Shown here: piece by piece, positions 42,568 through 51,400 of the stretch
How the letters are laid out: the number at the start of each line of letters is the position of its first letter
Position numbering within the stretch: position 1 is the first letter of the stretch
NCBI GenBank assembly: GCA_029945445.1
Contig: JAQSCO010000060.1
Span: 494,361-558,360 of the forward strand
DNA from: Lacunisphaera sp.
GTDB taxonomy: Bacteria > Verrucomicrobiota > Verrucomicrobiia > Opitutales > Opitutaceae
Direction of reading: 5' to 3'
Length of the DNA stretch: 64,000 bases
Translations under genes and position numbers: made by a program
Notes under the pieces: generated by a model
What the model saw: the letters and a program-made list of their open reading frames with translations, nothing else
What the model was told of the DNA's origin: nothing
Databases searched by the model: none

Positions 42568-45000
42568 CTACCTGCTAAACACGGCCCGAGGTTTCTCTTC
42601 CGGCTGCTGCCGTGCCGCCTCCGCCGCAGTGAAGTGTTTGGCCGGCCTCAATTTCGAAATAATGCTCTTGGCCGTCCCTTCGGATGTGGGCCGCATGCCC
42701 CAAGTGCCCGAGAACCCTGAGGTCATAGGGGCAACCGCAATATAGGCTGTCTTCCCCGTCTGCACTTGGACCTGGCTGCCTACTTCGGAGATGCCCCAGC
42801 TCTTCAGCCCTATTTCGTGTTCCCCGATCGGCAACTCGATCGCGAACCAAGTGCCATTGCCCAATTCCCCAACGAGCTGCCCGTCGATCTTGATATCCGG
42901 GCTCGAACCTCCGCCCGTAAAATGCGACTCACGGTAAAGCACTAATGTCCCGACCTGGGCGACACTCTTGGCCAGGGGCACCTCAACTGTCGTGTTGCTC
43001 TCGGCGGCCACGGTCCGCTCCGTCGCATCGTAGCCTTCGTGGGTGACCGTGACCCGGTATTCCCCCGGCGCCTGGTCGGTGAGACTCAGCGGCGTCTGGC
43101 CCGCCGCCTTGCCGTTCAAGGTCACTTGCGCACCCGTCGGAGTGGATCTGATTGTCAGGCCGACGCCCCGCAGGTCCGCGGTGAGGGCTGCCTCCTCGCT
43201 GCGCCTTACGGTCACGGCCTTCACGACCGGCCGCCAGTCCGCGCGCTGATAGGTGACTCGGTATTCGCCCGGTGGAATCGAGGACTGCTTGAAGGGCGTG
43301 ACACCCTCGAAGTGCCGGCTGTTGCCATCCAGCGCGACCTTCGCGCCGGTCGGCTGGCTGGTGACGGCCACGCTGCCCGTGGTGGACAGGAGCCGCACGC
43401 GTTCGGCCCGATGCTCGGTGCCCGGCTTGATCACGTAGGTGAAGTCCTGCGCCTCGTAGCCCTCCTGCTCCACGCGGAAACTGATTTCGCCGGGCTTGAT
43501 GTCCTTGAACACCGCGGGGCTGGTCTTGCGCTCATTGCGCGGATAAAGCGTGACCGTGGCGCCGGCCGGCTCGGTCTCGATGGCGAGCGAACCTGCCCGG
43601 TGCGCGGCCTCGTAAGCCACCCACGCGTCGCGACGGCGAGCGAGTGCCTGCTGGGCCCCGGCCTTGAAACGGTCCGGCGCTTTCTGGAGGTATTCCTGCA
43701 CCACCCGTTCCATCGCCTCCAACTCGGCGCGCGGGGCGTCGTCGTGCACCGCGGCGATCTGCGCCATGATGGCCGTGTAGTCGTCCTGCTCGCGCTCCGC
43801 CTTCGCCTTGGCTTCCGTGGCGGCCTTGGCCGCGGCCTCCGCCTCCGCCTGTCGCTGCCGTTCGCGTTCCTGCGCCTGCCGCGCCTGTTCCGCCTGCAAC
43901 TGCGCCTGCTCGTCCGCGCGCCGCTTCTGCGCCGGCACCTGGATGCCGAAATAATAACCGACACCCGCCAGCAGCAGGACGCTCGCGATCAATCCGGCAT
44001 AAAGCCCCGTGCGGGACTTGCGCACCGTCGGGGCATTCTGGGCCGACGCCGACGGCAGGCCACGCAGGGTGTGCCCCGCGTCCAAGTCGGCCCGCGGCGG
44101 CTTCACCCGCGGGGCGGGCGGCGCGTCGGCCAGCCCGAGCAGATGGGCGACCTCCGCGACGCTCCGCGGCCGATCACCCGCCTCCTTGGCGAGGCACGCG
44201 GCAATGGTCCGCTCCCACTCGGGCGGCAAGGCCTCGCCGGTCACCTGCAATTCCTTGCGGCGCTCCGTCATGCTTGGCGGCACCTTGTTCTGCACCTGCG
44301 TCACGACGTTGCCGGTGTAGAACGGCGGCCGGCCCGTCAGCAGTTCATAAAGGGTCGCGCCCAAGGCGTAGACGTCATCGGTCACCGACGCCGGATCGCC
44401 CATCATCTGCTGCGGGCTCATGTAGACCGGGGTGCCGCTCGTGCCCGCCTGGTTGGAAACGCGGCTCACCGAATCAGACACACTGCGGGCGATGCCGAAG
44501 TCGGCCACCTTGAGTTCGCCCCCGGCGGTGACCATGAGGTTGGCGGGCTTCAGATCGCGATGCACGACTTTCGCCCGGGCATGCGCATACTCGAGGGCCT
44601 CGCAGAGCTGCTGCACCCAAGGCCGCAGTTGCTCCACCGTGAAAATTTCGCCGGGCTGGTCGAGCCGCAGGGCCGTGAGGGTGCCGCCGTCGACGAGCTC
44701 CATCGTGATGCCGCACAGGCCGGCGCCCTCGCTGAAATCATAGATGCGCAGGATGTGCGGATGGCTGAGCTGCTGGCAACGGCTGGTCTCCCGCTTCAGG
44801 TCGCGCACGGCCGCGGGGTCGGTCGCGACGAGTTCCGGCAGCATCTTGATGGCGAGATCGCGCTCCAGCGACTCGTCCCGCGCCAGCCAGACGACCCCCA
44901 TGCCGCCGCGGCCGAGGATTTTCTTCAGCGTGTAACGCCCGAAAATCCTCTGCCCGGCGGTGAAGCCGCGGATCGTCGCGCCGAGGTCGAGGTTGTCCAT
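42568..45000 (-). CDS. Membrane Ser/Thr kinase with PEGA repeats and DUF2846-like C-terminus (kinase 11)
   Basis: 810 aa from M-D-N-L-D-L-G. Closest paralogue of kinase 10. Kinase domain 23-290, membrane helix about 327-353, a longer Arg/Gln/Glu coiled coil, three PEGA repeats about 477-680, and a DUF2846-like tail (L-V-L-Y-R-E-S-H-F-T-G, then L-V-G-E-L-G-N-G-T-W-F). It has no sigma-54 site of its own and starts 16 bases after the kinase 12 stop, so it is probably cotranscribed with kinases 12 and 13. Confidence 0.92.
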   Translation of the reverse strand: MDNLDLGATIRGFTAGQRIFGRYTLKKILGRGGMGVVWLARDESLERDLAIKMLPELVATDPAAVRDLKRETSRCQQLSHPHILRIYDFSEGAGLCGITMELVDGGTLTALRLDQPGEIFTVEQLRPWVQQLCEALEYAHARAKVVHRDLKPANLMVTAGGELKVADFGIARSVSDSVSRVSNQAGTSGTPVYMSPQQMMGDPASVTDDVYALGATLYELLTGRPPFYTGNVVTQVQNKVPPSMTERRKELQVTGEALPPEWERTIAACLAKEAGDRPRSVAEVAHLLGLADAPPAPRVKPPRADLDAGHTLRGLPSASAQNAPTVRKSRTGLYAGLIASVLLLAGVGYYFGIQVPAQKRRADEQAQLQAEQARQAQERERQRQAEAEAAAKAATEAKAKAEREQDDYTAIMAQIAAVHDDAPRAELEAMERVVQEYLQKAPDRFKAGAQQALARRRDAWVAYEAAHRAGSLAIETEPAGATVTLYPRNERKTSPAVFKDIKPGEISFRVEQEGYEAQDFTYVIKPGTEHRAERVRLLSTTGSVAVTSQPTGAKVALDGNSRHFEGVTPFKQSSIPPGEYRVTYQRADWRPVVKAVTVRRSEEAALTADLRGVGLTIRSTPTGAQVTLNGKAAGQTPLSLTDQAPGEYRVTVTHEGYDATERTVAAESNTTVEVPLAKSVAQVGTLVLYRESHFTGGGSSPDIKIDGQLVGELGNGTWFAIELPIGEHEIGLKSWGISEVGSQVQVQTGKTAYIAVAPMTSGFSGTWGMRPTSEGTAKSIISKLRPAKHFTAAEAARQQPEEKPRAVFSR

Positions 45001-45016
45001 GGGAGGGCGGGTTGAA

Positions 45017-48000
45017 TCAGTTCTGCCGCACAGGCAGGCCGAGCTGCGCAAGTAAGTGTTTATGTCCCATTTCACCGAGCCAGCCCACCAGCAACCCGGC
45101 CCGGATCTCACCGACCGGCAGGCTTTCGACCCAGCCGGCGAAGTCGTCCAACCCGGAGGTCGCCGCGATTTTAGCGCCCACTCCCTCGTAGGCATAAATA
45201 CGGTTATCTCCCGCCGGAATTTTGCCGCACATGTCCAAGGCCTCTTGGCGACGATTCAAGTAGGCATAACCGGAAGAGCAGGCAAAATAGAACGCGCCGC
45301 GATTGCTCACCGTATCGGCCGCAAAAAAGGTTTCCTGCCTTTCCAATCCGATCATGTCACCAAGCAGGACGAAATCCGTCGCGTCAGATGGGCTGCCCTT
45401 GGTCGGCGCGTCGCCGCGAAACGCCGGGTTGAGGGCCGCGGCTTGGCGGGCCTTTTCCTTTTCCCCGATCAGGCTCCACATGCCAGCAAAGAAGGATGTG
45501 GATCCGGATCCCACCCCTTCGATATTGATCGCGGCCGAGCGTGCCTCGCGCCGCAAGCCGTGGTCGGCATAGTAAAGGGCGAGGTTTCGCCAGTTGATCT
45601 CGCGAGCCGATTTATCCTCAAGCCGGCGGATATATTCAGCCGCCAGGTCCGGGCGGTCGTAAAGCCTGGCGGCCGAAGCCAACCAGTCCAACGTATCCTT
45701 CTTGCGATAATTCTCAGTCCCGTGATTTGCGGCCAATTGGGCCAAATCAAACTCCCCAAGGCGACTAAAGCCATAGATCAGATCAATACAGGGAGAATAA
45801 TGGATTTCGGCTGGCAATTTCTCCATGATGGCCCGGGCCCCCACCCGGTCGCCCTTTCTCACCAGATCCATGGCCGTGCGCCCCTGTCGCCAGGCCCAGC
45901 CTCGGGCAAAGGGTTCCTCGGCTGATTTCGCGTCAGGCGCAGCACTGGACTGACTGGGCAGCGCCCGTCCATCGGACGCCAGACCGTAGCGCGCATAGAG
46001 TTCGGGCAGATTGGAAACCTCGTAGTTATGCCGATCATCCCGAGCCATCCGGCTGTATTCCTCCAGATACTTGAGACCCAACTCAGGTTCAGACCAGGCC
46101 TCCATCACCACATAGCGGGCCATGGACAGGCGCCGCTCGGGATCCGCAATAAGTTTCATGGCGTCGAAAGCCTCGGTCAGGCTCCGTCGAGTCAGATTGG
46201 AGTCGAGCGCGGTGATATAGCTCACGCCATTACGCAGCCAGTTGGCTCGGTCGAAAGGGTCCGCGATCTTCCGCGCAGCCTGGAACCTGAGTTCATGCAA
46301 CCTGAGAAGTTCATCCTTGCCCGAGCTGCGCTCACGCTCCACGGCGGAGCAAAGCGAATGCAGCAGTGTGGTCCGGACTACGGGATCACTGACTTTCTCG
46401 ATATTTTCCAGGACCTGCTGGATCACATAACCGGCATCATCTAGTTTCGCGGTCGGCAACGTCGCGCTCAGTTTCAAAGCCTGCCCGCGCGCCACCGTGC
46501 CGGTGGCGGTCTGTCCGCGCAGTCCCTTCTTTTTAAAATCCACCGTGTAGCTGCCGGTCGGCAGGCCATCGAGGCGCGCGGGCGTCACACCCTCGCGCCG
46601 GGCGCCTTCCGCACCCGCCGCCTGCAACACGAACGCCACGCCAGCCGGCTCACTCGCGAGCTCCACGCTGCCGGTGCTGCGCACGAGGCTGATGTCGAGG
46701 TTGGCGAATTTGTTCTCCTCCACGACTACCTCGCCTTTCCAGTCCTCGTGGTCCGGCGCCCGCGCCACCACGGGATACTTGCCCAGCCGGACCTCCTTCA
46801 AAGTCGCCGCCGGACCGTGCTCCAAAGCAAAACCCCCGATCTGCACCTCCGTATTTGCCGGCGTCGTGCGGATGACCAGGCCGCCGCGCGCGTTGGCGAG
46901 ACGCAGTTCCTCGGCGCGCTGCTTCGCCTCCAGATTGCGCTGGGCCTGCAGCTGCTGCGCCGCGAGCTCCCGCTTGGCCTGCTCTTGCCGGGCCTGCTCG
47001 GGAACCACGACGCCAAAATAGTAACCGGCGGCGCCAAGCAGCAGAACCGCCGCCACCAGGCCGGCCAGCAACGGTCCGCGGGACTTCTGGCCGCCCGCAT
47101 GCGGCGCGGTGGCCGACGCAGCCGCCACCGGCACAGAACGAGGCCCGGCAGGTTTGGAGGACGCGTTCAACCGTTCCAGGATTTCGCGAGCAGACTGCGG
47201 TCGGGCCGCGGGATCCTTCGCGAGGCAGGCCGCGATGGTTTCCTCCCAGGCCTCATTGATGAACGGCGACCGCAGCTCCGCGTCGTCGTGGCCGAGTTCC
47301 GCGCGGCGTGCGGCAACGGAGGGCGGCACTTTGTTCTGCACCTGCATCATCACGTTGCCCGAATGAAACGGCGGCTTGCCGGTGAGCAACTCGTAGAGGG
47401 TCGCGCCGAACGCGTAGATGTCGTCGGTGATGGCGGGCTTCTCGCCCATCATCTGCTGCGGGCTCATGAAGACGGGCGTGCCCGAACTGCCCGCCGCCAC
47501 ACTCACCCGCGAGACGCTGTCGCTCACGCTGGCGGAGATGCCGAAGTCGGCGACCTTCAGGTCACCGTTCTTCGCGAGCATGAGGTTGGCGGGCTTCAGG
47601 TCGCGGTGGACGACCTGCGCCTTCTGGTGCGCATACTGGAGCGCGTCGCACAGCTGGCCGACCCACGGCAGGAGCTGCGCGGGGGTGAACGTCTCGGTCG
47701 GCTGCGCCAGCCGGCGCGCGGCCAGCGTGCCGCCCTCGACCAGTTCCATGCTGATGCCGTAGAGCCCGCCGCCCTCGACGAAATCGTGCACCTTGAGGAT
47801 GTGCGGATGGGCGAGCGCCTGGCAGCGCCGCGTCTCGCGCTTGAGGTCGCGGATGGCCGCGGGGTCGTTGGCCACGATCTCGGGCAGCATTTTAAGGGCG
47901 ACGTCCTGCTCGAGCGACTCGTCGCGCGCGCGCCAGACCACGCCCATGCCGCCGCGGCCGAGCATGGCCTGCAGCGTGTAGCGGCCGAAAATCTTCTGGC

Positions 48001-48046
48001 CCGCAGCAAAGCCGCGAATCGTCGCGCCGAGGTCGAGGTCGTCCAT
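45017..48046 (-). CDS. Membrane Ser/Thr kinase with PEGA and helical-repeat C-terminus (kinase 12)
   Basis: 1009 aa. Kinase domain 23-290 with G-R-G-G-M-G, HRDLKPAN and DFG. Membrane helix about 320-345 (L-L-A-G-L-V-A-A-V-L-L-L-G-A-A-G), short coiled coil, PEGA-like repeats about 390-520. A helical C-terminus of nearly 490 residues (V-I-Q-Q-V-L-E-N-I-E-K-V-S-D at its start) resembles kinase 8. The end is locally less GC-rich than its neighbours. It begins nine bases after a small membrane-protein gene. Confidence 0.9.
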   Translation of the reverse strand: MDDLDLGATIRGFAAGQKIFGRYTLQAMLGRGGMGVVWRARDESLEQDVALKMLPEIVANDPAAIRDLKRETRRCQALAHPHILKVHDFVEGGGLYGISMELVEGGTLAARRLAQPTETFTPAQLLPWVGQLCDALQYAHQKAQVVHRDLKPANLMLAKNGDLKVADFGISASVSDSVSRVSVAAGSSGTPVFMSPQQMMGEKPAITDDIYAFGATLYELLTGKPPFHSGNVMMQVQNKVPPSVAARRAELGHDDAELRSPFINEAWEETIAACLAKDPAARPQSAREILERLNASSKPAGPRSVPVAAASATAPHAGGQKSRGPLLAGLVAAVLLLGAAGYYFGVVVPEQARQEQAKRELAAQQLQAQRNLEAKQRAEELRLANARGGLVIRTTPANTEVQIGGFALEHGPAATLKEVRLGKYPVVARAPDHEDWKGEVVVEENKFANLDISLVRSTGSVELASEPAGVAFVLQAAGAEGARREGVTPARLDGLPTGSYTVDFKKKGLRGQTATGTVARGQALKLSATLPTAKLDDAGYVIQQVLENIEKVSDPVVRTTLLHSLCSAVERERSSGKDELLRLHELRFQAARKIADPFDRANWLRNGVSYITALDSNLTRRSLTEAFDAMKLIADPERRLSMARYVVMEAWSEPELGLKYLEEYSRMARDDRHNYEVSNLPELYARYGLASDGRALPSQSSAAPDAKSAEEPFARGWAWRQGRTAMDLVRKGDRVGARAIMEKLPAEIHYSPCIDLIYGFSRLGEFDLAQLAANHGTENYRKKDTLDWLASAARLYDRPDLAAEYIRRLEDKSAREINWRNLALYYADHGLRREARSAAINIEGVGSGSTSFFAGMWSLIGEKEKARQAAALNPAFRGDAPTKGSPSDATDFVLLGDMIGLERQETFFAADTVSNRGAFYFACSSGYAYLNRRQEALDMCGKIPAGDNRIYAYEGVGAKIAATSGLDDFAGWVESLPVGEIRAGLLVGWLGEMGHKHLLAQLGLPVRQN

Positions 48047-48055
48047 GGGGGTGGT

Positions 48056-48451
48056 TCAGCGTTGGGCCTTCAGGCGCTTTTCGTGGCGGTAAATGAACAC
48101 GCCGCCGAGGATGATGCCCGGCAGGGCGCCGAGCCCGAAGCCGAGGAGGCGCTCGGCCGACCCGAGCCGGCTCGAGGTTTCAAACATGTGCTGGAAGGAG
48201 AACATGCCGCCGAAGTTCAGCAGCGCGGCCGCAACCATGGCCTGCAGGCGCAGCGGCGGCGTCTTGCCCACAAGCCAGCCACCCAGTCCGCCCCCGGCGG
48301 CGGAGATGAAGCAAATGGCCAGCAGCGGGATGGCACGGAGGAATTCCGATACGCCGCGATACTGCCAGTAGCTTTCCGCGAGGATGATGCCGGAGACGAC
48401 GATCAGGCCCATGCCGATCTTTTCGCGCCAGGTGGTGGTGTCTGTGCTCAT
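48056..48451 (-). CDS. Small integral membrane protein
   Basis: 131 aa with about four hydrophobic segments (G-M-G-L-I-V-V-S-G-I-I-L-A, A-I-P-L-L-A-I-C-F-I-S-A, L-Q-A-M-V-A-A-A-L-L-N-F-G-G-M, L-G-A-L-P-G-I-I-L-G-G-V-F-I-Y) and a basic C-terminus. No family recognised. It lies between two kinase genes with short gaps, so it is probably in the operon from the promoter at 53041. Confidence 0.8.
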   Translation of the reverse strand: MSTDTTTWREKIGMGLIVVSGIILAESYWQYRGVSEFLRAIPLLAICFISAAGGGLGGWLVGKTPPLRLQAMVAAALLNFGGMFSFQHMFETSSRLGSAERLLGFGLGALPGIILGGVFIYRHEKRLKAQR

Positions 48452-48490
48452 GGGTTGGAGTTGAGTTGAAGGAAAATCACGAACGACCGA

Positions 48491-51400
48491 TCATTTGCCG
48501 GGGCGCTCGACGGATTCGAGTGTGACGTCGACCACCGCGCCCGCCTCCGCGTTGCTCCCCGCCGGCAGAAACTGCGCGCTGCCGAGATGGGGCGGGATGA
48601 GCAGGCGGATACGACCGCCGGGTTGCAGGAGCTTGAGCCCTTCCTCGAGACCGCCCTTCAAGGCCGGATCCAATCGCTCGGTGCCGCGGCTGGACTCGGT
48701 CAACTGCTTGCCCGCCCGGTCGCTGACCGCGTAGCGGTAATGCACAATGTCACCGTCCTCGGGCGCCCCGCCCGTCCCCTCTGCCAGCATGTGGTAGCCC
48801 AGCGCGGTTTCCGAGAAGGTCATGCCGGTTTCCTCGGCAAACGCCCCAAACAGGATCCGGTTCACGGTCGGGAGCCGATCGAGCCGGAGGATGGCGCCGG
48901 TGGATTGGTCGGTCGCGAAGAGTGAATTTTCGTAGAAGACCAGGCCGCCGATGCGGCCGAAGGTTCCCTCGGGGACCGGCAGGGCCGTCAATTGCCCGCC
49001 GTCGATCGGGCCATACCAGATTTTGTTGCCGGCCCCGGGATCGGCGATGAACACCAGCTCACCGTCGGTCGCCACGGCGCTGGGCGCGACCAGCGGCGCC
49101 CCGCTGTAGCGGGTTTCCAGACCCTCGGCCGTGTGATGCAGCAAGGCCGGCGCGATCACGCCGGCCTTGCCGGTGTCGAGGATCAGGACCCCGCCCGAAC
49201 CGTCGCTCTCGGCCAGATTTAGATGCTCGGTGGCAAAGCCGCCCTCGTAGCGCGCGGCCACCACGGACGTCAGGCCCGTGCCATCCGGGGCGAGCCGGGT
49301 GAGTCCGCCGCCGACCTCGTCGACCGCGTAGAGAAATTCCCCCTCGGCGGTCAGGCCGCTGCCATCGACAATGGGCTGGCCGGACTTTGAGCCGGTGTAG
49401 ATGGCCTCAGGCTTGCCGCTACCGTCCTTGGGCGCCTTCCAGATTTGCGTGTCGCTCACGGGGCCGGAATTCGGATCAATCCAATAGATGTGGTCCCCGA
49501 GCACGGCGACCGCGTTGGGATTGTAGGCCGGATATAACCGGGTCGGCTCCCCGCCCGCGCTGGCGATGCGCACAATCGCCTGGGTGCCATCCTTCATCGA
49601 CGCGCTCGCAAAGAGATGTTCGCCGTCGGACGTGATGTTGCGCGGGCTTTGCGCGATGCTGCCCGGCGCCAACACCGTGGTGATGGTCGGGCGAAACTCC
49701 TCCGCCGCGGCGTCGGGCGATTTTTCAAAGGGTGCCGCGGGCGGCGTCCGCTGCTGGACCGCCTCGGTCAGCCGGGCCAGGCGCTCCCGCAGTTGCTGGA
49801 TCTCGCTCTCCTCGGCCCCGAGTTCCCGGTAACGCTCGAGCCGTCCGGCAATGTCGCTGAGCTGCCCCGCCGTGATCGTGTCGGGCTGGGCCAGCACAAT
49901 GTTGTCGTCCGCGCGCATGCGCTCGAGTTCCTCGCTCCGGTGCCCGTCCTTGCCGTTCGACCACATGATCACGGCGGCGCCCAGCAACAGCGCGCCGATG
50001 AAAGCCAGCAGGATGAACCGCTCCTTGCCGCTCGGCTGGCCGGAACCGGCGGCCAGCGGCGCCGCCGTTGCACTGCTCGCCGGAGCGGCGGCGGGAACAT
50101 CGGCCGGCACCGGCGGGGTGCCGAGGGCCGGGGCCAAGGCGACGCGAAAGCCCGTGTGGCTGGCGGGCACGGTGAGATTGCTCCAGTTGCGGCAGGCCGC
50201 GCGGCAGTCCCGCGCTTTGCCGTTCCAGGCACCGCCGCGGCTGATCCTTGACGTGCCGGTACCCGGGCCCGCCGGGTCGGCCACCGGCGTGCCGGCATAT
50301 TTTCCGTAGCAGTCGAAGCACCATTCCCAGACGTTGCCGAGCATGTCGTGCAGGCCCCACGCGTTTGGCTGGCGCGTCCCCACGGCGCGCGGGCCGGCAT
50401 TCCCGCCCGGATACTGCTTGTCGGCCCAGTCCGTGGTGTTCCACCCGCGGCCGTTGTAACCCACGCTGCTGTTCCCGCCATACCACGCGATCGCATCGAG
50501 CACCGGGGCGTTGTGCTCGCCGTGGATTTCCATCGGCCCGCCATAGGTGGCCTGGTCCGTGCCCGCCCGGCAGGCGTATTCCCACTGCGCCTCGGTGGGC
50601 AGCGCATACTCATAACCCGCGGGCAGGCGGCCGGCCGCTTTTTCCAGGGCGGTGAGTTTCTTGGCAAAGCGGATCCCGTCCTCCCACGTGACGAAATGCA
50701 CCGGCAGGAAATCCTCCTCGCCGCCCAGCCGGCTGCCGGGATCCGCATCCTTGGTGGAGCCCCAGTAGTCGCGCAAAGTCTGGTCCTTGCCGCCCAGCCG
50801 GTAAAGCCGGTCATCCTGCAGAGCGCGCCGGACCAGGTCGCGGAGCGAGGTCTTCATGACGGCGCGCCACTGGCCGTAAGTCACCGGCGTGCGGCCCAGC
50901 CAAAAACCGCGCGTGATTGTCACCGGCGTGCGCGGGCCCTCCTCGTCATAGCCGCCCGGCTCGCCCTCGGGGCTGCCCATCGTGAACTCCCCGGGCTTGA
51001 GCCACACCAGCGGCAGCCCCGCGCCGGACGGCAGCGCGGCGCGCCAAGGTGCGTCCGGCGTCGGCGCGGCCGGATAGGAAGTTTCGTCCCCGGCCACCTG
51101 CGCCGCGGCCGCGGCATCGCCCGCCGGCACGTTGACGATGGGGGTCAGGCCGACGCGAAAGCCAAAGGCGTTGCGCCGGGCCCCGGGCGCGTTCTGGTTG
51201 CGGCCGGCAGTGCGGCAATCGCGGGCCTTGCAGTTCCAGCCGCCGCCGCGCACGACGCGGGTGCTGCCCATGGTGCCGCCGATCGGGTCGGTCACCGCGC
51301 CGCCGGGATATTTCGCGTAGAGATCGAGGCACCACTCCCAGAGATTGCCGAGCATGTCGTGCAGGCCCCACGGGTTGGCGCCCTTGAGCCCCACATTGCG

